27,240 nt of DNA from positions 1 through 27,240 of the IMG/VR virus record IMGVR_UViG_3300045999_006612. One strand, given 5' to 3'. Made by a program: the position numbers and the translations under genes. The notes under the pieces were generated by a model. That model did no database searches. It was not told the origin of the DNA and saw only the letters and a program-made list of their open reading frames with translations. Below, piece after piece: positions 1 through 6,746 of this stretch. Every line of letters begins with the position of its first letter. Position 1 is the stretch's first letter. Source of the stretch: a virus.

Positions 1-483
1 TAATCTCATTTTAGGATTCTTTTGATTCTTTGTTGCATGTAATGCTCCTAGTGCAAACATTCCACCTGAGCCTTCCGCCATATAATTAACTACATTTTCA
101 CCCACATGAAAGTCTTCGTCTACTACAAATATTCTGCCTTCTAGTCCTACTATAAATATGCCACCTGTATCTTCATCTGTTCCGCCTATGTCTCCGAAGC
201 CATGATCTTTAAAAGCAACCTTGACTGAGTCTATAAACTTTGTTCGCATAAACTTATCTAATCCAGAGTTAGTTTTAGTTGGAGTATATTTTGGTGGAGT
301 CCAGCTGTATTGAAGAATTTGTCCCATACGAAAACTATCAGTGAAAGCTATACCATATTGCCCAACTTTAAAAACTTTAGGCTCTTTCCTTGACATAACC
401 CATCCGCTTTTATCATCAGATGCGGCATGGTCGGAACCCATATAGACAGTTCCATTTTGAGCTATAGCCACAATACAAGTCAT
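1..483 (-). CDS. Proteasome beta/HslV-like Ntn hydrolase (C-terminus off window)
   Basis: Open from ATG at 483 to the left edge, so 161 codons are seen and the C-terminus is missing. The protein starts M-T-C-I-V-A-I; removal of Met would expose Thr1, the nucleophile of proteasome beta subunits and HslV. Counting from that Thr, an Asp falls at position 17 in GSDHA, exactly where HslV has its catalytic Asp, and a Lys follows at 35 (KVFKV), two residues beyond the HslV Lys33. Near the visible end GSGGMFALGALHA matches the HslV-type GSGGPYA segment. The family are threonine peptidases that form rings. I infer a self-activated protease or peptidase, perhaps acting in capsid maturation or host protein turnover; the role is unknown. 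A -10 box six bases before the ATG suggests a leaderless message. Confidence 0.8.
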   Translation of the reverse strand, partial: MTCIVAIAQNGTVYMGSDHAASDDKSGWVMSRKEPKVFKVGQYGIAFTDSFRMGQILQYSWTPPKYTPTKTNSGLDKFMRTKFIDSVKVAFKDHGFGDIGGTDEDTGGIFIVGLEGRIFVVDEDFHVGENVVNYMAEGSGGMFALGALHATKNQKNPKMRL

Positions 484-489
484 AATCTT

Positions 490-495
490 AGTATA
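490..495 (-). promoter_or_regulatory. -10 box (TATACT) for leaderless Ntn hydrolase gene
   Basis: TATACT lies six bases upstream of the ATG at 483, so transcription would begin at or next to the start codon. No Shine-Dalgarno sequence is visible. The matching -35 region (TAGCAT at 17 bp) is poor. Confidence 0.5.
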
Positions 496-515
496 CTAAA
501 TATAAATTCGATATG

Positions 516-824
516 CTAGTCTGATTCGTGTTCAAGATGAATTATTGATAGTTTAACTAATGTTTCTTCTAATTCAGCCCTGACCTCAATTAATTGCTGG
601 ACGGCAGTATAATATTTATCTTTCCAGTCAGTCAGGTCTTTTTCAAGCTGGTAAAGCTGGATCTTTAGATCTTTTAACTCTAATTTAAGCTGATCCTGAT
701 ATCTCTCTAATTTTCTAGTTTCTTCTCTTTTAGCCTGTGATACTGCATTAACAATTGCCGTTCCAAATCCGCCTAAAACTGCAGCAGAAATTGAAATAAT
801 AATAGTGGTTATATCCATAGACAT
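516..824 (-). CDS. Small membrane-anchored coiled-coil protein
   Basis: A 102-aa protein with a hydrophobic N-terminal segment at about residues 5-28 (ITTIIISISAAVLGGFGTAI), then a charged helix rich in Leu, Glu and Lys to about residue 92 with a heptad-like pattern. This layout fits a single-pass membrane protein with a long soluble coiled coil, as in some phage lysis or envelope proteins, but there is no diagnostic motif. It sits alone between its own -10 box and the promoter of the Ntn hydrolase gene. Start: M1 at 824 is nine bases from TATAAT; M3 is an alternative. Function unknown. Confidence 0.7.
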   Translation of the reverse strand: MSMDITTIIISISAAVLGGFGTAIVNAVSQAKREETRKLERYQDQLKLELKDLKIQLYQLEKDLTDWKDKYYTAVQQLIEVRAELEETLVKLSIIHLEHESD

Positions 825-833
825 TATACTCTA

Positions 834-839
834 ATTATA
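834..839 (-). promoter_or_regulatory. -10 box (TGTATAAT) for the coiled-coil gene
   Basis: TGTATAAT with nine bases between the box and the ATG at 824, giving a leader of at most two or three bases. A second overlapping TATAAT lies at 823-828. No Shine-Dalgarno sequence is seen. Confidence 0.55.
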
Positions 840-853
840 CAGGGAAATGAATA

Positions 854-1090
854 TTAAACTAATAATTCAGAAGCTGATATCTCATTGCCCACATATCGCT
901 TCTTTAATACATAATCCCTTACATAATCTGCGCCATTTGATCTTCCAGACAAAATAACTACCCAGCGTGGTTCAAATTTAGATGTTATGCAAGTTTCACA
1001 CATAAGTAAATTTATTGGTAGCAAAGCTGAACGCTTGGCATGCAATTGGTTCTTAGTCTTATTGCATGAATAACATAGAATTTTTTCCAT
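854..1090 (-). CDS. Small zinc-ribbon protein, unknown function
   Basis: A 78-aa protein with CYSC at residues 6-9 and CETC at about 31-34, a two-CxxC zinc-ribbon arrangement, then a basic C-terminal half with no known motif. Small CxxC proteins of this sort are common in actinobacteriophages, usually with no assigned role. It is the last gene of the WhiB operon; its ATG overlaps the upstream stop as TAATG, which suggests translational coupling. Confidence 0.7.
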   Translation of the reverse strand: MEKILCYSCNKTKNQLHAKRSALLPINLLMCETCITSKFEPRWVVILSGRSNGADYVRDYVLKKRYVGNEISASELLV

Positions 1091-1299
1091 TAGTTTTCTT
1101 CCTCAAAATGCTGAAATACGATTTCTTCTACAATAGCGAACTCGTCATTTTCTATTAAGACAACATGTTCTATGTCATCTTTCTGATACTTTACCTTAGA
1201 AGCAAATGCTCCCATTTTCTCAACTGTGCCATATACATTCTCATCATGTATATAAACAATGGTCACTCTGTCATAATACTCTTTCACTTGGCACCCCAA
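1090..1299 (-). CDS. Hypothetical protein, about 65-69 aa
   Basis: An acidic small protein with alternating hydrophobic residues (VTIVYIHD, VVLIEND, FAIVEEIVF) suggesting a small beta-rich fold. No family recognised. The start is uncertain: TTG at 1299 overlaps the upstream gene by 29 bases, and an in-frame GTG at codon 5 would overlap by 17. It lies between the WhiB-operon genes on both sides with overlaps, so I take it as real. Confidence 0.6.
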   Translation of the reverse strand: MGCQVKEYYDRVTIVYIHDENVYGTVEKMGAFASKVKYQKDDIEHVVLIENDEFAIVEEIVFQHFEEEN

Positions 1300-1588
1300 T
1301 TAGTTCGCATCTTACTCCATATGACTCAATTACCTTCTTAACTCTACTAACATAATCAATAACCATTTCCTTTTTAATCCCGTCAAAAAGTATAAAGTTA
1401 TCTTCATATAGTTTAATAGCTAAGAAATCTGGATATTTGGCAATATCCATCTGTAATCCTGTTACTGGCACCTTAATTTGTTTTACCTTTTGTGCCATTT
1501 CATTGTTATAAAATACTGGCTTATTTGGATCACCAGTCCATTGGTTAATTCCGTGTTTAAAATGATCCTTGTCTTTATCAATGAACAC
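1271..1588 (-). CDS. Hypothetical protein, 105 aa
   Basis: Starts at GTG (1588), five bases after AAGGAG, a good ribosome site that decides the start. The protein mixes basic N-terminal and hydrophobic central segments (DFLAIKLYEDNFILFDG), with no recognised motif. Third gene of the WhiB operon; it overlaps the whiB-like stop by 11 bases. Function unknown. Confidence 0.65.
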   Translation of the reverse strand: MFIDKDKDHFKHGINQWTGDPNKPVFYNNEMAQKVKQIKVPVTGLQMDIAKYPDFLAIKLYEDNFILFDGIKKEMVIDYVSRVKKVIESYGVRCELIGVPSERVL

Positions 1589-1922
1589 CTTTACTCCTTA
1601 ACCTTTTCCATGTTTCTGCTGTTTTATGCAAATTCCTAGTTCTATCTGTTGTTCCCGCATTTAAATAAACTCCGCCCCAGATTCCATATTCTGAATTTTG
1701 AACACCAGATTCATGACACATCTTAATTACTGGACAGCTCAGGCAAGCCTCGTCAATGCTTTTAGCTATATTGGAATCCGCTTCATATTTTTCATAGAAT
1801 AGGTTTGTATCCATTCCACGACATATTGCTAGATGCCACCAATCAAAATCGTCTTCATCTATTCCTAGATCATTTAAAATATTTGACATACTTTTTAGGT
1901 AACTTCCAGATTCCTTGTTCAT
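1578..1922 (-). CDS. whiB: WhiB-family Fe-S transcriptional regulator
   Basis: A 114-aa protein with the full WhiB signature: C34, C60-x2-C63 and C69 to ligate a 4Fe-4S cluster, followed by GIWGG at 80-84, the turn that contacts the principal sigma factor in known WhiB proteins. The C-terminal tail has Arg and Lys residues for DNA contact. WhiB proteins occur essentially only in Actinobacteria and their phages, so this is the best host clue in the window. Mycobacteriophage WhiB proteins are known to alter host WhiB circuits; the same role here is inference. Start ATG at 1922 overlaps the upstream gene by 53 bases; M12 at 1889 would cut the overlap to 20, and neither has a clear ribosome site. 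Confidence 0.93.
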   Translation of the reverse strand: MNKESGSYLKSMSNILNDLGIDEDDFDWWHLAICRGMDTNLFYEKYEADSNIAKSIDEACLSCPVIKMCHESGVQNSEYGIWGGVYLNAGTTDRTRNLHKTAETWKRLRSKGVH

Positions 1923-2100
1923 TGACAGTTATTTTTTCTGCCAATCCCCATTCGTCTCTAAACATGCCATTTTTATCAGTAAATCCATTGGCATTTCTTT
2001 TCCAGATTATAAGGTCATAATTTTTCCAAAAAGCTTCTTGGGTCTTAGTTTTTGATCTATTTATAAATATTTCTACACCACGGAGGTTTAAATTTAACAT
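1870..2100 (-). CDS. Hypothetical protein, 76 aa, first gene of WhiB operon
   Basis: Small basic protein with many Trp and aromatic residues (FWKNYDLIIWKRN, FRDEWG) and a C-terminal KLPKKYVKYFK. It follows a near-consensus promoter and has AGGA five bases before its ATG. No family recognised. The pattern resembles short phage proteins that bind host factors, but that is only a guess. Confidence 0.65.
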   Translation of the reverse strand: MLNLNLRGVEIFINRSKTKTQEAFWKNYDLIIWKRNANGFTDKNGMFRDEWGLAEKITVNEQGIWKLPKKYVKYFK

Positions 2101-2118
2101 ATTTTCCTAAACACTAAA

Positions 2119-2159
2119 CCGTAGCATCCCTATGTATTATTATACAGGAATAACTACGG
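2119..2159 (-). repeat. Imperfect inverted repeat around the WhiB-operon -10 box
   Basis: Arms CCGTAG (2119-2124) and CTACGG (2154-2159) are perfect; inside, further pairing (ATCCCTATGTAT against ATTCCTGTAT) continues almost to the centre. The -10 box lies in the middle. This is the position of a repressor operator; a transcript starting near 2132 would lack most of the upstream arm, so a DNA-level role is more likely than a hairpin. Confidence 0.55.
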
Positions 2160-2168
2160 CTGTGTCAA
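2139..2168 (-). promoter_or_regulatory. Consensus sigma70-type promoter of the WhiB operon
   Basis: TTGACA (2163-2168), 18-bp spacer, TATAAT (2139-2144) preceded directly by TG. Both hexamers match the consensus perfectly, the best promoter in the window. The expected start near 2132 leaves a leader of about 30 bases with an AGGA ribosome site. Confidence 0.85.
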
Positions 2169-2180
2169 TTGATTTTTATG

Positions 2181-3053
2181 TTATTTTTTAAAGTTAAAAG
2201 ATCCAGCCCAGAATGACTTTGTTACCATGTCTGCCTCTGTCAAATCTTCTGCTTTTTCTACTGGAACGCAATTTGGTACCATTCGGCCACCTTTTTCTTT
2301 CATTCCATCTTGACGATAACCCGTCCAGCATTTTTGCATTTCATTATCCCATGCATCTTCTGGGTCATCGCTCTTATAAACTTCCTTCTTTTCGTCTTTC
2401 ATTTCTTCTACATCTTCAGACTTAGCAATTGGCCATGTATTTTCCATATTGTTGGCATCTTCTATTTCATTGCCAACTGGCATAGGGTTTTCTGGAGATT
2501 CAGTTTCTGTCTCCTCTTCCTCTTCTGGAACCTCAATCATTCCTTCAATTGCCTCCATAAGATGCTCAATTACAATTCCGAGTTGTTCTTTTGTAATCTC
2601 TGCTCGTAATGCTTTAGTAATATTTTCGTCATCTGCAATCTCAACTACTGTATCGACTGGATTAACTACATCATCCAAAATATCTTTAATCTCTTCTACT
2701 AATTCGTTTGTCGTTAATGATTTCTTCATATTCTTCTCTCTTTCTACAATTTTACGAGACCAAGAGAATCCTGCGTCCCCGCCCCACGCTAGCCACATGA
2801 TCTTTCCATTAGATGGATTTTCTGCATTGTCCCAGTCTTTACCTTTTTTATCTACTTCATGACGTGAAAAGTAAGAATACATTCTTTTAACTGTTGATAG
2901 GCTAAGGGTTTCTCCTCTAGCAAGCTGTCCTGCACGAGTCCAACCTACCATTGTTCCAGCACCCTTTGCTTTGCCCTGCTCTTTTAATTTAATTGCACGA
3001 CGGGCTGCAGACTGCATCCCAGCTGTTGGTTTGTATCCTTCTTTAGCCATCAT
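2181..3053 (-). CDS. Putative head-associated/structural phage protein
   Basis: A 290-aa protein. The N-terminal 105 residues are basic and contain IMWLAWGGDAGFSWSRKIVE, a segment that recurs in phage proteins encoded near head genes. The middle (about 110-200) is acidic and helical with a Glu-rich run. The C-terminal part has CWTGYRQDGMKEKGG and RMVPNCVPVE, the KxGxxVPNCVP type of motif seen in phage capsid or portal-linked proteins. AGGAG precedes ATG-ATG, and the first ATG overlaps the stop of the 47-aa gene. It closes the lysis-region operon. Exact function unknown; family placement is from memory of the motifs. Confidence 0.6.
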   Translation of the reverse strand: MMAKEGYKPTAGMQSAARRAIKLKEQGKAKGAGTMVGWTRAGQLARGETLSLSTVKRMYSYFSRHEVDKKGKDWDNAENPSNGKIMWLAWGGDAGFSWSRKIVEREKNMKKSLTTNELVEEIKDILDDVVNPVDTVVEIADDENITKALRAEITKEQLGIVIEHLMEAIEGMIEVPEEEEETETESPENPMPVGNEIEDANNMENTWPIAKSEDVEEMKDEKKEVYKSDDPEDAWDNEMQKCWTGYRQDGMKEKGGRMVPNCVPVEKAEDLTEADMVTKSFWAGSFNFKK

Positions 3054-3193
3054 TTCTCCTTAACGTTTAATATTTTAACGTTTTTTACTTCATCGTCAAC
3101 GCCAAAAATGTCGCTAACGTAATCTCTTGCATCATCTTCACTAAAAGCTTCTATCTGTGCTTCTACTTCAAGCTTAATGATATAGGTTTTCAT
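3050..3193 (-). CDS. Small acidic protein, 47 aa
   Basis: A short ORF filling the space between the endolysin and the structural-like gene. It begins MKTYIIKLEVEAQIEAFSED and continues with DARDYVSDIF, a layout like the many phage peptides MKxYxVxxxxEAxxEEDARDYV. Its stop overlaps the next ATG as ATGA and its last codons hold the AAGGAG ribosome site of that gene. Both ends fit the tight packing of the region. Function unknown; possibly a single beta-alpha unit. Confidence 0.7.
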   Translation of the reverse strand: MKTYIIKLEVEAQIEAFSEDDARDYVSDIFGVDDEVKNVKILNVKEK

Positions 3194-3769
3194 TTACTTG
3201 CCGCAAGTAGGGCACTTCTGTGACTTTGCTGCAGGCTTTGCTGCAGGCTTTGCTGCTGTCTTAGCAGCTCCACCAAACTTAGGGCGTCCAAAACCAACAA
3301 TTGAAATTTGTTCGCCTGCTTTATTCTTTTTAAATGCACGTAACTTTTTTGAAACTTGTCCGCCATTTCTTTGGCTCCCCTTTTTGTCTGGGCTAGTGTT
3401 TCCTTCGATACACCATACAGTTCCATCTTCATTGTCCTTGATAACAATTCCAACGTGAGAAATTCTATCGACACCGTCTGAAGGGAAATCAAAATAGGCG
3501 ATATCTCCTGGTTCTGGATCTGCAATGTCTCCATCAATCCATGCTCCAGCTTTCTTAAATGCTGCAGCGCCACCTGGAGTGTAAACTGTATTAGGAATTT
3601 TTACGCCAGCCTCATTACCGCACCACATAACAAAAGAGCCGCACCATGGTTGAAAATTTGCTTTTGTAAAAGCACCGTACTTTGTTTCGTTATCTTTAGG
3701 ACCTTCAATGGTTCCTAATTCTGCTGTAGCAACTTCAATTAAACGAGCTGCTGTTCCTTGTTCTGCCAT
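3194..3769 (-). CDS. CHAP-domain endolysin (peptidoglycan hydrolase)
   Basis: A 191-aa protein with a CHAP/NlpC-type domain over about residues 8-165: nucleophile Cys43 in QPWCGSFVMWC, His105 in ISHVGIVI, and EGN at 122-124 supplying the polar third site. PGDIAYFDF just before the His strand is typical of CHAP. Such enzymes cut peptide bonds or the amide in peptidoglycan and release progeny. A linker of KPAA repeats (about 168-182) leads to a terminal CPTCGK, perhaps half of a zinc knuckle. No signal peptide, so export would need a holin; the two-helix protein just upstream overlaps its ATG. A virion-associated lysin is the alternative. Confidence 0.85.
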   Translation of the reverse strand: MAEQGTAARLIEVATAELGTIEGPKDNETKYGAFTKANFQPWCGSFVMWCGNEAGVKIPNTVYTPGGAAAFKKAGAWIDGDIADPEPGDIAYFDFPSDGVDRISHVGIVIKDNEDGTVWCIEGNTSPDKKGSQRNGGQVSKKLRAFKKNKAGEQISIVGFGRPKFGGAAKTAAKPAAKPAAKSQKCPTCGK

Positions 3770-4179
3770 TAGTCTTTATCCCAATCTAGATCAACTGGTT
3801 GCTCTTCTGGCATTTGTCCATCTGGCTTTGCTGCCAAACGAGCTGCAGTTGCATCAATTTCTGCTTCAAGCTTTTTATCAGCCTGTGTATTCTTTGCATC
3901 CATCTCTTTGTTTGCTAGCTGTGCTGACATAATATCTTTAGCACCAGACTGTCCAATAAGAAGGCCTGCAAGTGTTCCTGTAATAAATGTTGCAACTGAT
4001 CCAAGAACATTGAAAAACATTTTATCATTCTCTGATTGACCAGTTAATGGTTGCTGAACAAATAGTAGTCCATATAGGATACCTGTTGATGTTAAAAATA
4101 AAATACTTCCTAGAGTAATGCCTAAAACAAATTTTAATAAAGCATCTAACTCTGAAGGATTTCTACGAACTCTAGCCAT
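3769..4179 (-). CDS. Two-helix membrane protein, holin candidate
   Basis: A 136-aa protein with hydrophobic segments at about residues 15-41 (FVLGITLGSILFLTSTGILYGLLF) and 55-77 (FFNVLGSVATFITGTLAGLLIG), a basic N-terminus and a long charged C-terminal tail. Size, topology and position directly upstream of the endolysin, with TAATG overlap, fit a class II holin. No sequence motif defines holins, so the call rests on context. The lipoprotein and a second small membrane protein lie just upstream. Confidence 0.6.
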   Translation of the reverse strand: MARVRRNPSELDALLKFVLGITLGSILFLTSTGILYGLLFVQQPLTGQSENDKMFFNVLGSVATFITGTLAGLLIGQSGAKDIMSAQLANKEMDAKNTQADKKLEAEIDATAARLAAKPDGQMPEEQPVDLDWDKD

Positions 4180-4375
4180 TTTGAACTACCTCATAACCTT
4201 CTACTAAATCTTTTGTGCATGTGCCAGAAGATTCACAAATTGGGGGATTGCACTCTGCATTCTTCCAGTTGGCTGGGTCTTGGCATGGATATCTGTATCT
4301 ATCCTGCGGAACCGAGCATCCTGATAATAATAGCATTAATAGCCCTGAGAGGGCAATAGCAGTTAATTTCCTCAT
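4172..4375 (-). CDS. Small phage lipoprotein
   Basis: A 67-aa protein with a lipoprotein signal: MRK, hydrophobic stretch, then lipobox LLLSGC with Cys20. The mature part is about 48 residues with four further Cys (CQDP, AECNPPICESSGTC), probably two disulfides. Expected outside the membrane, anchored by lipid. Small phage lipoproteins act in superinfection exclusion or as outer spanins; with an actinobacterial host and its place in the lysis operon either lysis or exclusion is possible. Transcribed from a -10 box six bases ahead of the ATG. Confidence 0.75.
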   Translation of the reverse strand: MRKLTAIALSGLLMLLLSGCSVPQDRYRYPCQDPANWKNAECNPPICESSGTCTKDLVEGYEVVQNG

Positions 4376-4381
4376 AACACT

Positions 4382-4387
4382 ATTATA
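4382..4387 (-). promoter_or_regulatory. -10 box (TATAAT) for leaderless lipoprotein gene
   Basis: TATAAT immediately after the stop of the upstream membrane-protein gene and exactly six bases before the ATG at 4375. A weak -35 (TTAAGA) lies at 17 bp. No Shine-Dalgarno sequence precedes the ATG, so the message for the lysis genes probably starts at the start codon. Confidence 0.6.
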
Positions 4388-4389
4388 CC

Positions 4390-4599
4390 TTATTCCTCAT
4401 CTTTTCTTAATGGTATGGTAATTAGCCATATAGCTAGGGATAACACAGTGGCAATTCCCACTATATCCCTTGCTGTTCCAGTTAGGGTTAGCCAGGCAAT
4501 AAAAAAACCTAATATTGTAAATACCTGATTTATGCTTTCTAGAATAGCATCCTTAATCCATCCTAAAAATCCTTTTATAACTTTAATTATTAATTTCAA
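4390..4599 (-). CDS. Small two-helix membrane protein
   Basis: A 69-aa protein with an amphipathic basic N-terminus and hydrophobic segments at about 24-40 (INQVFTILGFFIAWLTL) and 46-64 (IVGIATVLSLAIWLITI), ending RKDEE. This could be a second holin or antiholin. It starts at TTG (4599), preceded by GGAGG in GAGGAGGATAAATTG, and overlaps the stop of the PA14 gene by four bases, so the two are probably co-translated. Confidence 0.65.
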   Translation of the reverse strand: MKLIIKVIKGFLGWIKDAILESINQVFTILGFFIAWLTLTGTARDIVGIATVLSLAIWLITIPLRKDEE

Positions 4600-6707
4600 T
4601 TTATCCTCCTCATCACGGCACCAGCAATTTGTGATGCAATAATTACTGGCACAATTACTTCTTGTGCTTTTTCTCTCTGATCGTCTGTCATGTCGCTACC
4701 TAATTCAGAGAAATTAGATAGTAATTCTCCTACATCCACCGCTAATACAGAGCCAAGTGGGTCTGCCAAAAATGCTTCTGTTTGAACTTCTGTTACTGCA
4801 TCTGCTAATGTAAAGGGCATTGGGGTTTCTCCTGCATCCCCTGCTCTTTCTGCAAACTCAACAAATGCTGAGGCAAGTGCTGGATTAGACTTCATCTGCT
4901 CAGCAATCTGTGCAACTTCTGATGGCTTGATGCCGAGATCTCCAGCAATTTCTGCCTTTGCTTCTTGGGTCAAAGACTTAAGAGTTTGGCTAACTGCTGC
5001 TACTTGCTCAGGTGAAAGTGTAACTAAATTATTATCCTTGCTTGTAAGGTTAGCAATAACTCCAGACAAATCCTCTGCTGTACCCGTTCCTTTTTCAGGA
5101 ATAAGTTCAGCCAACTCTTCATCTTCTATTTCAGGATTAATTGTTGGTTCTGGTTCAGGGGTTGGCTCTTCTGTAGGTTCTGGAGTCGGTTCTTCAGTTG
5201 GCTCTACGACTGGCTCTTCTGTTGTTTCTGGATCTGGGGTAGGCTCATCAGTTGGCTCTGGCTTAGGGTCTTCTGTAGGCTCTTCTGTAGGCTCTGAAGA
5301 AGGTTCTGGGGTAGGTTCTTCAGTAGGTTCCTCAGTTGGCTCAGTTGATGGTTCTGGAGAAGGTTCTGGGGTAGGCTCAACTGTAACCTCTGGTGTTGGT
5401 TCTGTCTTTGGCATATTTGCAAGGGCAGTAGCGATAGCAGCATTAATCCTTTGCTTTTCTTCAAAATCCCATTGAGCAATATACTCTTCTTCAGCAGCAG
5501 TAATTGCATTATTCATATCTTCAATTGCATTATTATAATCTTCCATGGCATCATTTTTTTCATCTAATGCTTCTTGAGTATTATCTTGTGCAGTTTCATA
5601 ATATGTTTGTGCATTATTTTTATTAGTATTAGCAGTTGTTAATTCACTGTTATATGTATTTAACTTTGAAAGTTCCGTGTTATAAATAGATAACTTATCA
5701 TTATAAGTTGCTAAGGCAGATGTTCTTGTTGCAAGTGCTTGGTTATAAGCATTTATTTGTTCTTGTGTTGGTCCTGGACCAGAAGAAAATGTATTAAGAT
5801 TACAACTAAAGTTTTCTCCCCATACTCTTGGATTTCCAGCATAGTCACAACCTGCTCCAGTCCAGCCTCCAGGAATTGCCCAGCCAAGATGGTAGTCTCC
5901 AGGACCTCCGCCGTTATACCACCAAATTTCTACACCCAATGTTTTGTCTTCGCTAACATCATATACTGGGGAATAGTCACTCCAAGTAGTTCCTTGCTCT
6001 TGCCAGTTATCAACTGCAAGGGATCCGTCTACATACATTCTAAATCCATCATCTGTATATCCTGCAAAATATGTTGTTGTAAACCATGATGGAACAGTAA
6101 TTGTTCCAGTAAATTTAACAACAAAATTCTCATATCTATTTCCACAAACTGGAAGATACATAGAGTTTGAGTTCCAAGTACCAGAACAAAGAACGGATCC
6201 TGGGGTAGCGACATTTCCTTGTCTGACAAGAGCATAAACAGTATAGGCTAGCCCTGTTCCTCCAGCAGCCTGCATATTAGATTGTGTGGTTTGAAGATTA
6301 ATATTGGCTATATTTAATGCTTCTTGAGCATTATTTCTATTTGTTAATGCAGTTGAAACTATTGGGGTTTGATCATCTACCGCCTTTTGTGCTGCATTTA
6401 ATAATGATATTTTATTGTTGAGATTAGATAGGGCTTGTGATTCCGCATCTACTGCTTGGCTATATTCTTCTTCTGCTGCAATCTTATTATCTCTTGTAAG
6501 TACAGCCGCATCATACTTATCTTCAGATATTGATATTAATTCTTGTGTTTGTGCTTTGTCTGTTAAATTTTCTAAGTTATAATTTAATTCAGCAATTCTT
6601 TCTGCTGCAAGTGATATAGGATCATCGCCATTTGCTGGTGTCATAAAAAGCCAGCCAAATGCAAGCAATGTTGCAGCTGTTATTCTAAATAATTTATTCC
6701 TAGTCAA
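4596..6707 (-). CDS. Secreted PA14-like protein with coiled coils and Pro/Glu/Thr repeats
   Basis: A 703-aa protein starting at TTG (6707), seven bases after AGGAG. An N-terminal signal peptide (about 1-27, ending near PANG) is followed by a coiled coil (30-150), a PA14-like beta domain (about 150-305, with YAGYTDDGFRMYVDG, WWYNGGGPGDYHLGW), a second coiled coil to about 435, a long repeat of PTPEP/EEPTPEP units (about 440-545) and a helical C-terminal domain ending in a hydrophobic stretch. PA14 domains usually bind sugars or sit in adhesins and fibres. The signal peptide suggests export from the infected cell, unusual for a virion protein. Function is inference: adhesion, surface masking or a lysis-related role. 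It heads a short operon with its own promoter. Confidence 0.75.
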   Translation of the reverse strand: MTRNKLFRITAATLLAFGWLFMTPANGDDPISLAAERIAELNYNLENLTDKAQTQELISISEDKYDAAVLTRDNKIAAEEEYSQAVDAESQALSNLNNKISLLNAAQKAVDDQTPIVSTALTNRNNAQEALNIANINLQTTQSNMQAAGGTGLAYTVYALVRQGNVATPGSVLCSGTWNSNSMYLPVCGNRYENFVVKFTGTITVPSWFTTTYFAGYTDDGFRMYVDGSLAVDNWQEQGTTWSDYSPVYDVSEDKTLGVEIWWYNGGGPGDYHLGWAIPGGWTGAGCDYAGNPRVWGENFSCNLNTFSSGPGPTQEQINAYNQALATRTSALATYNDKLSIYNTELSKLNTYNSELTTANTNKNNAQTYYETAQDNTQEALDEKNDAMEDYNNAIEDMNNAITAAEEEYIAQWDFEEKQRINAAIATALANMPKTEPTPEVTVEPTPEPSPEPSTEPTEEPTEEPTPEPSSEPTEEPTEDPKPEPTDEPTPDPETTEEPVVEPTEEPTPEPTEEPTPEPEPTINPEIEDEELAELIPEKGTGTAEDLSGVIANLTSKDNNLVTLSPEQVAAVSQTLKSLTQEAKAEIAGDLGIKPSEVAQIAEQMKSNPALASAFVEFAERAGDAGETPMPFTLADAVTEVQTEAFLADPLGSVLAVDVGELLSNFSELGSDMTDDQREKAQEVIVPVIIASQIAGAVMRRIN

Positions 6708-6746
6708 CTATAACTCCTAAACAAACCTATTTTGTCTATTTAGTTA

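Noticed and set aside
2310-2862. Two plus-strand frames (2310-2609 and 2449-2862)
   Set aside because: They oppose the structural-like gene; Ser/Ile-rich or aromatic shadow translations without ribosome sites or family motifs.
3190-3573. Minus-strand frame inside the endolysin gene
   Set aside because: Out-of-frame with the CHAP domain; repeated Gln-Ser run comes from the KPAA linker codons.
5150-5400. Tandem-like DNA repeat that might suggest CRISPR or minisatellite
   Set aside because: Units are irregular and in frame; they encode the PTPEP stalk of the PA14 protein, with no spacers.
4927-5475. Plus-strand 182-aa frame rich in GSGVGSSVGS repeats
   Set aside because: It is the shadow of the Pro/Glu/Thr repeat region of the PA14 protein on the minus strand; low complexity and no ribosome site.
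5739-6089. Plus-strand 116-aa frame over the PA14 domain
   Set aside because: Antisense to the PA14 coding region; no ribosome site or motif.
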